Assembly: GCA_047967505.1 (NCBI GenBank)
Contig: CM106538.1
Direction: 5' to 3' (one strand)
Length of the DNA stretch: 64,000 nt
From: Dipteris shenzhenensis
Lineage: Eukaryota > Polypodiophyta > Polypodiopsida > Gleicheniales
Each line of letters begins with the position of its first letter. The stretch's first letter is position 1. Under the pieces are notes generated by a model. It saw only the letters and a list, made by a program, of their open reading frames with translations, did no database searches and had not been told where the DNA came from. This document shows, piece by piece, positions 51,660 through 62,000 of this stretch. A program made the translations under genes and the position numbers.

Positions 51660-52164
51660 ACACCACATTTCCAAACATCTGGCAACTATGCCACCTGACT
51701 CAAAAGAGGGCAATGCACAAGAATTTGTAAATATCCCAAGAACACCAAATTTTGAGGCAGATTTGGCAGTCTTAAAGTCAATTGGCTTGATTGAAATTGT
51801 CAATGTAAACCGAAGACTACAAAAGGGAGTTGAATAGAATTGTTAAACTAGGAACCAGCAAACAGCATGCCATAGCGGGCGATACACAAAGAAATGTCAA
51901 CAATTGGATTCAAGCATTGGCAACCATTGACAACTACCATTCACTAGATCCCATCTTCTTGCAGATTGATGCGATGCTAAGGTCATGTAGGTAAATCCTC
52001 CACTCACACATGAAGAACCAGTCGATCTAGACGTGCTATTCTTTATGGTTGACCTTGAGTGGAATAATGAACCTAAAGGTACCCATACCAATAAGGACCC
52101 AGATTTTCCTTGGCACCTTGAAACAGAGGCTGCTCAATTTGAAGATCGTGCCAGAACTGAGAAA

Positions 52165-52240
52165 TGGCAGACCCGTACAGTCGCACGGACAGTACAGTTG
52201 TCCGTACAGCTATACGGATGGGTCTGTATGGACAATTGCT
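52165..52240. promoter_or_regulatory. Cluster of CGTACAG-like motifs
   Basis: CCGTACAGTCGCACGGACAG, then TCCGTACAGCTATACGGATG: several CGTACAG/CTGTACG/CGGAC units in about 75 bp. A similar cluster is at 20640-20735 upstream of Copia-A gag. They may be LTR promoter elements; no function is shown. Confidence 0.4.
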
Positions 52241-52379
52241 AATCACATTAGACTATAAGAGCTCCTGTGAGCTGGCGCTGCTGATTGGAGCACCCTGCAG
52301 ATCCAAAGAAGCTTCAACAGCTGGTGATGGTCCTGAAAACACGTTGCGATTGCAAACTTTTTGGCGGCCCAGCTGAAGC

Positions 52380-54062
52380 ACAAATGCATTTCAAAGTTGG
52401 CTATAGCAGGGTATGGGGCCTGCTTGGAAGCTCTAGAAAGGGACAACTTCAATCTGCGGCTGCAGGCAAGACTGGAGAACTCTGCAAGTAGGTGCAAATG
52501 AGCGTTTGTTTTGGCAACACATGCAGATTGGGGGGTCACATGATTGGCAGATGTATGATGCAATTGTTCCAGCAGGCAGTGGGTGTGTGGAAGCTGTGTT
52601 GAAGCACATGTCAAGCAGCTTGAGCTATGAATTGAGCTGCAAGTTGTGGAGTTGGGTAGAGAGATGAGTTGAAGCAGATGTGCAATGGAGAGCAGATGCT
52701 CAAAGGGAGAAGCAATCTAGGGCAAGAACTCCTTTAATACCACTGGTGGATGAAATGGAATGGAAGACAATAAGCTGAGGGTGCAATGGGGGGGGGGGGG
52801 GGCGGACTCCAGCTTGAAGGATGTGTAGAATTGTAACGGTTTACTTGCCTTGAGCTTGTCCAAATAGTCATTGGAAGCAGTGCCTTCTGAAGCTCGAAGC
52901 TGATCCATCTCCTCTCTCATGCTTGCCTCTTGTGCTCGCACGTCACTGTCTCAAGAACTGCCACTATGTAGTGAAATAGCAACGAGGTAGTTGTTCTGTA
53001 CAGCCTTCTATCAACAGGATTGTATGGCATGCACGAGAACTTGTTGGAGTGGCTGTTAGTCCATTTTCAGCGATTATGGGGCTAGGTTAAGTGTCTCAAG
53101 AACTATGTACTAAAATGGCAATGAGGTAGTTGTTTTCTACTGCCTAGGAATGTATGGCATGCACGAGCAATAACTTGTTACTTATCTCACTGAATCCAAG
53201 CTGTCCTAGTCACCCTCAGCTACCCCAGCCTGTAGGCTTATTCCTTTGAAGACGCTGCCTATTGAAATACGAGCAAATGCATTTCAAAGTTGGCTATAGC
53301 AGGGTATGGGGCCTGCTTGGAAGCTCTAGAAAGGGACAACTTCAATCTGCGGCTGCAGGCAAGACTGGAGAACTCTGCAAGTAGGTGCAAATGAGCGTTT
53401 GTTTTGGCAACACATGCAGATTGGGGGGTCACATGATTGGCAGATGTATGATGCAATTGTTCCAGCAGGCAGTGGGTGTGTGGAAGCTGTGTTGAAGCAC
53501 ATGTAAAGCAGCTTGAGCTATGAATTGAGCTGCAAGTTGTGGAGTTGGGTAGAGAGATGAGTTGAAGCAGATGTGCAATGGAGAGCAGATGCTCAAAGGG
53601 AGAAGCAATCTAGGGCAAGAACTCCTTTAATACCACTGGTGGATGAAATGGAATGGAAGACAATAAGCTGAGGGTGCAATGGGGGGGGGGGGGGCGGACT
53701 CCAACTTGAAGGATGTGTAGAATTGTAACGGTTTACTTGCCTTGAGCTTGTCCAAATAGTCATTGGAAGCAGTGCCTTCTGAAGCTCGAAGCTGATCCAT
53801 CTCCTCTCTCATGCTTGCCTCTTGTGCTCGCACGTCACTGTCTCAAGAACTGCCACTATGTAGTGAAATAGCAACGAGGTAGTTGTTCTGTACAGCCTTC
53901 TATCAACAGGATTGTATGGCATGCACGAGAACTTGTTGGAGTGGCTGTTAGTCCATTTTCAGCGATTATGGGGCTAGGTTAAGTGTCTCAAGAACTATGT
54001 ACTAAAATGGCAATGAGGTAGTTGTTTTCTACTGCCTAGGAATGTATGGCATGCACGAGCAA
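52380..54062. repeat. Nearly identical direct duplication of 790 bp
   Basis: 52380-53169 and 53273-54062 (offset 893) differ, as far as I can find, only at two substitutions (CATGTCAAGC/CATGTAAAGC and CTCCAGCTT/CTCCAACTT) and the length of a G-run (about 52789-52802 and 53682-53694). A 103-bp spacer separates them. It is either very young or an assembly artefact. Each copy holds a minus-strand frame with ASMREEMDQLRASEG and TASNDYLDKLK that looks like a small coiled-coil exon. Confidence 0.95.
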
Positions 54063-54242
54063 TTATTGATATGATACACTCTTCGTGGACACTAAGGATC
54101 GGCTGTCATCTCTTGAACAGCTGTTCTTTGTTCTATGTGCGCCAAGTCTCAAATTATTGATATGATACACTCTTCGTGGACACTAAGGATCGGCTGTCAT
54201 CTCTTGAACAGCTGTTCTTTGTTCTATGTGCGCCAAGTCTCA
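54061..54242. repeat. Exact 91-bp tandem repeat
   Basis: 54061-54151 and 54152-54242 are identical head-to-tail units beginning AATTATTGATATGATACACT. The unit starts at the very end of the 790-bp duplication. Confidence 0.93.
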
Positions 54243-54286
54243 AATTGTTGATGATCCACTTGTTTCGGCGTAATCCCCTTACCACC

Positions 54287-54318
54287 ACCACCCCCCCCCC
54301 CCCCCCCCCCCCCCCCCC
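54287..54318. repeat. Poly-C tract
   Basis: ACCACCACC followed by about 26 C residues; G-runs of 13-14 lie in the nearby duplication. Confidence 0.97.
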
Positions 54319-54787
54319 GGCTCTTTCCTGCTGGAATAACTATCGAATGAGAGACTTTTGGATAAATGGTTCTATGAATACGCTTAACCTAGTCCCTTAA
54401 TATCTGAAAATGGACTAACAGCTTATATGCTTTGGAATGATTATTTCACTCTCTCCTTTCAAAGTTTTCATATTACTTAAGAGTGGTCTACCAAGCATTG
54501 TGTCAAGGAGATTCTTCTATTTCATATTTGCTTGAGAGTGGTCTACCAAGCATTGTCATTGTAAAGGAAGTTCTTTTATTTTAATGTATCAACTAAGGTT
54601 GAATCATGCAAGATAGTGTATTCCGAATGAAATTTCCTTAGGTGAAACATACAAGAGCATAAAATGTCTTCTCGAATTCCAATGAGGATATTCTGAGATA
54701 TTGGTTCTTTAAAGCATTAGTTATTCAAATAGATTTTGAGGTTTGTTCCACTTGTATTTATGAGTTTTGGATACGTGTAATGCACAG

Positions 54788-55043
54788 GATGCCTTGGAAT
54801 ACAACGAAGGACACATCTTTGTGCGAATTTGAGGCTTGCCAAATGTTGATGGCATTGTTTCAGAAGGTCTTGCACATTAAAGGATATGATGAGCTACCTA
54901 ACATGGTACAAGTTTTAAAGGCGTCTTTTCAAAGGCTTGTTGATGTCAAGTTCTTAGAAAGACCAATTGATTCGGATCATGTCCATGAAACGAGTAAGCT
55001 CAATGCTTTGAGGAGGGATTTGCAGATATTATTGAATGTCTAA
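54788..55043 (+). CDS. URB1: URB1-like last exon with stop codon
   Basis: Left border GTGTAATGCACAG. The first base completes the Trp codon left open by exon 3, so the junction reads W-R-W-M-P-W-N. 84 further codons and TAA at 55041-55043. Blocks: MPWNTTKDTSLCEFEACQML, MALFQKVLHIKGYDELPNMV and LQILLNV. The pattern PWxxxxxx(9)EACQxLxxxxxxVLxxKxx corresponds to the C-terminal end of plant URB1 as I remember it. The gene ends here; AATAAA at 55156-55161 is a possible polyadenylation signal. Confidence 0.77.
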
Positions 55044-55400
55044 TTGCTTCGTGTTGAGGGGCAATCTCTCTCTCTCTCTCTCTCACCCACCCACCCACAC
55101 ATACACACACACTTTCTCTCTTCTATTTTTCCTAAACCCTCTTCCTAGTTAATCCAATAAACCCCCCCTTCTATTTAATTGTTAGATCCCTTTTTTTATT
55201 TTTTTAATTTTAAAAGTATTAATTATTGTGAACATTTAGGCCCCCTGTTTTAACCCCCCTCTAATTTAAGTAAAATAATCTCCCAGCTATTTAGTTTCTT
55301 AGCCCCTTTTAAAAGTGTAATTATTAACTAATTTCTCAACCCCTCCCAACCTCAACCCCACAAACCCCCAACCCTTTTACAACTTTCACCTCTATTTATC
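55044..55400 (+). other. Presumed 3' untranslated region
   Basis: CT repeats (55065-55086), CCCACC/CACA tract to 55111, then AT/C-rich sequence with AATAAA at 55156-55161. No ORF. Confidence 0.45.
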
Positions 55401-55407
55401 AGCTAGG

Positions 55408-55640
55408 TGCACACACACACACACAGAGTATTTGTGTGTGTGTGTGTGTGTACTGGAAGCTTCTTTTGCTGCTCTACCACACACACACACACACACAAAG
55501 TATGTTTGTGTGTATGTGTGGGTTGTGTGTGTGTGTGTACTGGAAGCTTCTTTTGTTGCTTTAACACACACACACACTTGCAGAGATTGTTTGTGTGTGT
55601 GTGGGTTGTGTGTGTGTGTATACAGGAAGCTTCTTTTTCT
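55408..55640. repeat. Three tandem units of (CA)n ... (TG)n hairpin microsatellite
   Basis: Each unit has a CA tract, a short loop (for example GAGTATTTG), a TG tract, then TACTGGAAGCTTCTTTTGYT. GGAAGCTTCTTTT stands at 55455, 55542 and 55625, giving periods of 87 and 83. The CA and TG tracts are complementary, so each unit can fold on itself. Cys/Val and His/Thr ORFs here are artefacts of the repeat. Confidence 0.93.
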
Positions 55641-57409
55641 ATTCTCTTTGGTAGAGCTAATGCATGTGTGCCATGCATAAAAAAGGAATAAAACAAAAAA
55701 ACATGTCAATATTGATATTATATAGAAGTCTACTTGTCGTTGGATTATCGACTTCTCATGAAAAAAAGAGCCCCTTCCTCCCCCCTTCCTCTTATAAGAG
55801 AATATGAGTACATGCTTGGCGTTTTGTGTAGTGTGGTAGCTTTTCATGGTTTTCTGCACGAATGTTTGATAAAGTTGTTTTGCATGCTCCAAATGAGCTA
55901 ATAGCATACAATCTAGACATATCCCAAGCATAGGGCTTTAAAAAAAAGTGTATCTAGTACATATCCCAAGCATAGGGTTTAAAAAAAAGTGAAGGGTGGT
56001 GATCTTTTTTGCTTAACAATTGAATTTCAAGATGCAAGGTGGATTAATAAAGATTACTCTCTACATTTAAAAGGTATACTTGAGAAATTGTGCATCAAAT
56101 CGTTCTTTGAACATTCCATAGATTGGATCCCATCTTAAATTTGATTGATGATGATTATAGCTAAATCCATTTGATATTGAATGGGCGATTGACATAAATT
56201 GTTTTGGTTGGAATGTCTTGTTGAATTTGGTTGCTATTAGCAACAATGTTAAAACAAGATCAATTTTTATGTGTTATGTCAAAAAATAAGGGTGTAAAGA
56301 TTTGTTTTCGGTGGATTTAACATGAGGTGAGAAAATCACACATTACTCAACTCAAAAAACTTTTAGTGATATGGTGACTAAATGGAAGATATCATGTTTT
56401 AAGCTTAAAATAAATTTTTCATCAAAGCATTTTAAAATCACTTTGTTGGTTTAGTTGGTAAAGTGTCGAACCTACAATAAATTGCATTATTGAGTCTTTC
56501 AAAATTTGGAATATTTGTTAGTGTTACTGTGGCTTGTTGTGCCCAGAAAGCATTGGATGTAGGGATCTCGTACCTCACTCTAGACCTTATTGGTTGCATG
56601 CTAAATGAGGGTTTAAAATTTTATTACATTCAAGAGAGATCAATCATTTGATTTTGCTAAAATTCCCGATTTTCGCATCCCCCTACGATTCCCCTACAGG
56701 GTAGAGGGTTATAATGTCTCTATAACCTCCTTGGTCTTATGTTTCTAGAAAAAGGTCTCTTTTCCATATGCATCCTATTGTTAATGCTTTATTGAGGCCA
56801 TTGGTTTACACGCAAATCACCTTGTGTTATTATTCCGTGTGATCACAATATTTTTGTGTTGGTACCATGTCAATCTGACGTGTCACTGTAAGGTATCATT
56901 GAGCAAAATAGTTAGGCAACCCTTTTTAAAAAGTTGTTATGTGGAAGCACATAGTCATGTAAATACACATAGTCCATGTGTAAAGTGAGGTTAGTGGGCT
57001 TGCATCAAATATGAAGTTCCTTAGAGATAGAAAAAGGTGGCCATAATGGATCATCTTAGTAAAGAATTAATACAAATGGTTTATGTATTCGAAAGTAGTA
57101 GTAGTTGCCACCTTCTCCACATGTTTCTCTTGTCCTACTTAGTTTCTTCTCACTTCATTTGGAATGTGTACATGGAAGAGAGCTTGAGCTAAAGCTCAAT
57201 ACTTTTTGTGGTAAAATCAATTTCATGCTCAATCGCTCTATGTGGTGATAAAATACCTTCATAGCTTTGCAACCTCTCTTTAAAATTATGATGTTACCCG
57301 TTAAATGCATCAGCCCTTACATCTTCCTACTTTCTTTCTTCGTCAAAAGATAGCATTACTTGTAGTTCTTAAATATCTTCTTAGATGCTTAGCTAAGAGC
57401 AATGCTTGG
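55641..57409. other. AT-rich stretch without recognised genes
   Basis: A 35-bp phrase around CATATCCCAAGCATAGGGYTT is repeated at about 55919 and 55957. Otherwise nothing identified in either strand. Confidence 0.5.
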
Positions 57410-58560
57410 TGTTGACAAGCAATTTTGGCCTTGCTAGATTGCTTTCAATACAAAGGATGTCTTATATGAATGTATGGTTATGTCTTTTGGATACTCCAAT
57501 GCGCTTGCTACTTTTCATAGGTTGATGAATCATGTTTTGAGACCACTTCTTGGAATTGTTTACTAGATGATCTTGGAAAAGAGTGAGTTTTGCAAGCATT
57601 ATCTTGTGATTTCATACGTTGATGAATCATATTTTGCGACCACTTCTTGTAATTGTTTACTAGATGATATTCTCATTCACAACAAGTCATATGATTCACA
57701 TCTTGCATCTGGAAACAATCATGTAAAAATTAATAGAAAATCGGTCATACGTTAACTTTTAAAAGAGTAAGTTTTGCAAGCATTATCTTGTGTATGTAAT
57801 ACTCAGGGAGGTCACTATGTGTAAACCCTATATATTGCGTGCGTTCAGCGTCTTTTTATAAAACCCCTATTTCTGAATTTTTCATTAATAAATGCACCCT
57901 TTACTTATTCAATCTATAAATTTTTTTCCAAAATCCATTTTCCAACACCCTTGTATCGGTGAAAATGTGAGAAAGAATGAAATTAAGTATGCCCTTATGT
58001 TGAACTCACGTGATAGTCACATATATTATTGAGTGACCCCCCCGGGATGTAATATCCAAAGATGGGCTAGAAACGGATCCAACATGTGGAAGCAATTGTG
58101 ACATGTGACATGGCCAACACTTATAAGAGTCATAGAAGTGAGAGTTCATGGTATGGTCAATGTTTAGAGGAAGTTTGTGAGGGAATTTTCAAGGCTTGCT
58201 ATCCCTCTTACAAACATAAAAAAGAATGATAATGGAATCCACGAGTTGAGAAGTTTTCTCAAATGATGAAAGTCTAGAAGATAACATGTCCTATCTTGGT
58301 TTTACAAGAAGGCTTGAGACATTGGAGATATTAGGTGTTGCCAAAAGATTTTATGGTGTATATGCATTATACAAGCTTTGACACATTTGAGATATTATTG
58401 TTGCCAAAAAAGAGTTGATGGTGTATAAAGATCATGAAGCATTGAAGTACGTGCATGTTCAATCGCCTTCCCTTCCGTCCATGCTCTTCTACTTTAGGGC
58501 CATGCTTAAATTTGCTGCGCAGATTGAGCTTCATTAGACTTTTGGGCTTCATATGGCGCC
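57410..58560 (+). pseudogene. Gypsy G relic: RT and RNase H pieces
   Basis: KDVLYECMVMSFGYSNALATF (about 57457-57520) and HRLMNHVLRPLLGI are the FGLTNAPATFQ region of a gypsy RT; LLDDILIHNKSYDSHL (57657-57705) is its catalytic box in a partly duplicated copy. SEFCKHYLV occurs twice (57581 and 57766). Further on, DGLETDP, RKFVREFSRLAIPLTNIKK (about 58163-58225) and VYKDHEALKY (about 58418-58450) belong to the RT end and RNase H. Old and fragmented. Confidence 0.75.
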
Positions 58561-58736
58561 CAATAATTGAAGGAGGGCAGCATTCGTGAAGCTCAAGAGT
58601 ATCTCCAAGACTTCAACATATAATATACATACATATAGTTACTAGTTAGAATTTATCTACTATACTACATATTACTATACTACTAATATGTATCCCAAAT
58701 AATCTGAGTCCCCTGCTCTAGAATCTCGAGGGCCTG

Positions 58737-58817
58737 GCATCAGTCTGGCACTCCGTGCATCAGCTTAAAAAGGGAATGCCAGTCTGGCACTCCGTGCATC
58801 AGCTTAAAAAGGGATTT
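58737..58817. repeat. Tandem duplication of about 40 bp
   Basis: CAGTCTGGCACTCCGTGCAT with CAGCTTAAAAAGGGA is present twice, head to tail, at about 58740 and 58780. Confidence 0.92.
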
Positions 58818-58939
58818 GTATGCAGTGTCATCTTCATTTTGAAGCTTAAAATTTTTTCGAAGACTAGAGGTGTGCAGCAAATTTTATGAAGCCTAGAGGT
58901 TGAAGTTCAGGCGATCGGCCCTCTCTTCCGAACAGAGAT

Positions 58940-60235
58940 ATGCTCAAGGGAGACTCCGGTGAATTTTCACTACAACAAATATGGGCACGTCAAGAAACAC
59001 TGCCGACTTCTCCAAGCCTACGTTCAGAACGCACTGCAGCTCTTGTTTCGAGAAAAGACGAGCTGGATCTTTCCGGTAGTTGACGACTCACGTCGCTACC
59101 AATCCTCCTAAAGCCGTTGCATTCGTAGTCGAAGCTCGAGTTCAAGACGAACCACCTCTCCTTCTCGTCGATTCGGGCAGCTCCTTGACCTCGTCTTTCC
59201 TCCCTTTCTTGCAAGAACGACACATACCTCACCTCCTCGTAAGATCACCTTCGGCGATAATCAAAGCTCGGCCACCACTTCAACCGGAGCCGCCACGATC
59301 GAGATGCAGTTGGGATCTAAAACCTTTACTGTTCCTACTGCAGTGCTACCCAGACAGATCTTTCCGATCACCCTCGGCTGTGACTGGGTCAGCGATCGAG
59401 GCGCCATCATCGATTTCAAAAAGCAATCGCTAATCCTTCCAGGTGCATCTTCGATCCCGTGGATTTATTCCAGAACAACCAAGGATTTGATCTCTTCAGC
59501 GATATTTCATGAAGACATTTGGCGTCATTCTCACATCCAGAAGCTGCTAACATCTTTCACTCAAGCTTTTGCGGCCCCAAGCCCACGGTGACAACGGCGA
59601 ACATTTTTCACGAGATTCCTACTGAGAATTCCCGTCCGGTGTCAACTGCACAACGTTGCCGTTCTCTACGAGAGGTCCAGATTCTCGCCAACACGTCACT
59701 CAAATGTTGCAAGACAACATTATCCGTCATTCGAAGAGCCCGTGGGCCTGTGAACCACATCTGGTCTGGAAAGCAGACGACACCTACCGTTTCTGCGTTA
59801 GTTTTTTTACAATCTGGACCTCAAGGCTGGCTGCTGGCAAATTCCCGTCAAGCCCGAAGAAGACCGAAGACCGCATTCACGAACTCCATTTGGACTCTAT
59901 GAGTTCAATGTTATGCCCGTTGGGACCAGTAACGCACCCGGGATGTTCCATTCGTTCTTCATGATTTAATTGTTGCAGGCAAAGTCTTGGTGTACTTAGA
60001 CGCGACTTGGGAAGAGCATCTAGGAGTCTTACGGCAAGTACTCTATCTTCCTCAGCAATTCAATCTTCGTCTGAACTCTGCAGAGAAGTGCAAATGGGCT
60101 CAGACTCGGCCCAAATACTTGGGCTTTATTATAGCCTCAGATGGCATACGACGAAAGTCAAGGCTATACAACAGTTTCCGGTCCCCAGCAATGCCAAGCA
60201 ATTAGAAGTTAGAACGTTTTCTGGGCATGAACAAT
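58940..60235 (+). mobile_element. Gypsy H relic: gag end, protease, RT
   Basis: YNKYGHVKKHC (58973-59005) is a decayed zinc knuckle. ORF 59080-59433 has the protease strand PLLLVDSGSSLTSSFL with a canonical D-S-G. MQLGSKTFTVP, IFPITLGCDWVSDRGAIIDF (59304-59420) is the end of protease. RT pieces follow: FYNLDLKAGCWQIPVKPEED (about 59805-59865), HSRTPFGLYEFNVMPVG and NAPGMF, then VLVYLDATWEEHL (59990-60030, where YLDD has become Y-L-D-A), KYLGFIIASDGI and a late frame break. The G+C content is higher than that of gypsy G around it. Confidence 0.8.
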
Positions 60236-60239
60236 GAGA

Positions 60240-60645
60240 GTGTTCAGTTCACGTTTCATGCCAGAACTCTCAATCATTGCTTCCCAGAGTTTGCCCATGA
60301 CCGTAGTCAAAATTGTACTAGAGGTATGACTCCTTTCTACTTAGTATATGGAATGAATACAAGATACCTTCAAAGGTAAGAGCTCAAGGAATTAATGTAG
60401 AAAAACAAAGTGCAACAATAGACTAGTTCTTTGAAAGTATGCAAGAGATAGTTGAGGAGGTACATAGGAGACTCGTAGAGCAAAACTTGAAATATAAGAA
60501 CTATGTAGGTAAGAAAAGAAAAGACAACAAATTTGAAGGAGGATATTTGGTAAGGGTTTACTTTAGCAAAGAGAGAGATTCAAAGGGTGAGCGTAAGAAG
60601 CTTGCAAAGGTGAATATTGGTTCTCTAAATCTATAAAATCTTTTA
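60240..60645 (+). pseudogene. Integrase C-terminal fragment, probably the rest of gypsy G
   Basis: EFAHDRSQNCTRGMTPFYLV and YGMNTRY (about 60280-60363), then SMQEIVEEVHRRLVEQNLKY, KKRKDNKFEGGYLVRVYFSK and ERKKLAKVNIG (60439-60620). This is the end of the integrase core and the GPF-adjacent region of a gypsy element. The AT-rich base use resembles gypsy G and not H, so H appears inserted between the two halves of G. Confidence 0.72.
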
Positions 60646-61440
60646 CAAAGTGGTTTTAGCTAGTGTACTTGAGCTAAAGGTTAATATCCGTGTATGTTGC
60701 TTGGCTGAAGAGCAAGATAATTTTGAATCACAAATGAAAGCTAGCAACTATTGTTGCTCCTTTCAATAAGCTCAGTTCAAGGTATGCTCAGGTCAGCATC
60801 TTAAAGTTTTTCTGTTATTGGATCTCTTCTTGCAAATTTATTCACATTTTTCCATTTCAAGACTCCCTTTAAGGATTTCTTACAACGCTTGATCAAAGAG
60901 AAGTATTGGCGAATGCTTTGGTGATTGACTAGATATTATGGAGAAGACTCTTTGGTTGTGTTTCTAGACTTAATGTTTTTAAGAACACATGTAGATGGAA
61001 ACATCAATATTTTGAAGAGGTGGATTTCCACTTATGCCCTTGATATTTTCATGGACCATGGCTTGATTGAACAACCCCTTTTCTTTGCATCCCTTGTACT
61101 CCAAATATTTCCCTTATGTCATCTTCTTAGACCTATGATACCGAACTGATACAAGCCTATATCAAAATAGATACCTATCTATTGGACCTGTGAAATTGCT
61201 TATACTGAATTGACACTTGTTATAGGATCGTCGCCAACTAGTCCCAAACAAAATGAAATGGACTTGGAAACTTGCCAAGTGTCCATGCAATAGGTCCCCC
61301 CTTCCCTTGCAACTTGCATGGTTTTCTAGGAAAAACCGCTTCTGGGGATCAACAATCTTTTACACAGGTCCTTGAGAGCAACTACTCTCTTTATTGCATC
61401 AAAACTTTCTTGTTGATTCTTTCCTCAAACATAAGTTACT
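60646..61440. other. No recognised element
   Basis: AT-rich. Open frames (such as 60925-61149) have no family resemblance I can see. Confidence 0.4.
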
Positions 61441-62000
61441 AATTCAATGGAGTGACACTGCTAGAATACGCTCTGATATGTCTTCTATAAAATTAAACAA
61501 ATCTTAATAATGATCGCAAAACTGTCACATTCTCAAGCACTGTCCACAATAAAATTGCAGCCACCTTCTTTGGATCCGTTTCAGCCCCAACAAGAGTTAT
61601 AATGAACCCTAGATATTCTAACTTAACCATGCATAGCACAGTTTTCTACTTCTTCACACCATAGAGACTGGCTTGTCTCAAGGTGGAGAAAATTTTCCTT
61701 AAATGTTCCGTCAACAATACTATTGGTGTAAACCTATGTATAATTAATAAAATGTAATATGAACTTATTGATATATAGGCATAGTGAATCATTCATCACA
61801 CGATGAATGCAATAGAGCATTGGTAAGGCCCAATGGCATTACCAAAAAGTCATAATGGCCAAATGTGTTTCTAAAATTAGTTATTGGCTAAGCAAAACTC
61901 AATTGAACATTACTGTAGCTTTAACTACCTTGCCTTAATTTATTGCATGCTTGTTTTTGCGTTATACAAGAAGACCTTTCTTTTCATATGCTTCTATTGG
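61440..62000 (-). pseudogene. Gypsy I relic: RT fragment (minus strand)
   Basis: Minus strand: NTFGHYDFLVMPLGLTNALL (about 61895-61830), then TEHLRKIFSTLRQASLYGVK (61725-61660) and VKLEYLGFIITLVGAETDPK (about 61635-61575), ending VLRSLLRFV and FYRRHIRAYSSSVTPLN near 61440. It matches the FGLTNA, EYLGHxIS and FxYRRFIxxYS blocks of gypsy RT; the catalytic box region is lost. Confidence 0.78.

Larger units (their letters stand above)
49300..52250 (-). mobile_element. Ty1/copia relic Copia-B, interrupted by the 300-bp repeat
   Basis: Minus strand: probable leader/LTR (about 52250-51100), gag (51100-50140), protease (50110-49790), the 300-bp repeat, then the pre-integrase region (49491-49310). 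It stops before the integrase core. The gag is of the same kind as Copia-A, in opposite orientation. No LTR pair found. Confidence 0.75.
48910..54787 (+). other. Host intron, 5.9 kb
   Basis: Begins GTAAGC and ends ATGCACAG. Holds Copia-B (minus) with the 300-bp repeat inside, then duplicated non-coding DNA. 48910-49300 and 54320-54787 show nothing recognisable beyond a (TG)n/CATG-rich patch at about 48968-49000. Confidence 0.7.
13709..55043 (+). other. URB1: Host gene, 3' part: URB1/Npa1-like (four exons spread over 41 kb)
   Basis: Four open plus-strand segments with proper splice borders join in phase and encode about 418 residues ending in TAA. They follow, in the same order, the C-terminal pattern I remember for plant URB1: ALEQLSEL...ISxxRKxFQ...ILxSSPP, then FLxWAxSTALKS...LLRWLxASxILGxLS, then PxEAxxxWRW, then ACQxLLxxIxNVLGKK. 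URB1/Npa1 is a large nucleolar alpha-solenoid protein in early 60S pre-ribosomes. The assignment rests on memory of the family, not on a search. Upstream exons lie left of the window. Intron lengths are 18131, about 16067 and 5878 bases. Confidence 0.72.

Noticed and set aside
54061-54242. CRISPR-like or satellite array
   Set aside because: Only two units with no spacers; simple tandem duplication in a plant nuclear intron.
55392-55931. Cys/Val and His/Thr-rich ORFs, up to 179 codons
   Set aside because: Translations of the CA/TG repeats; no family resemblance.
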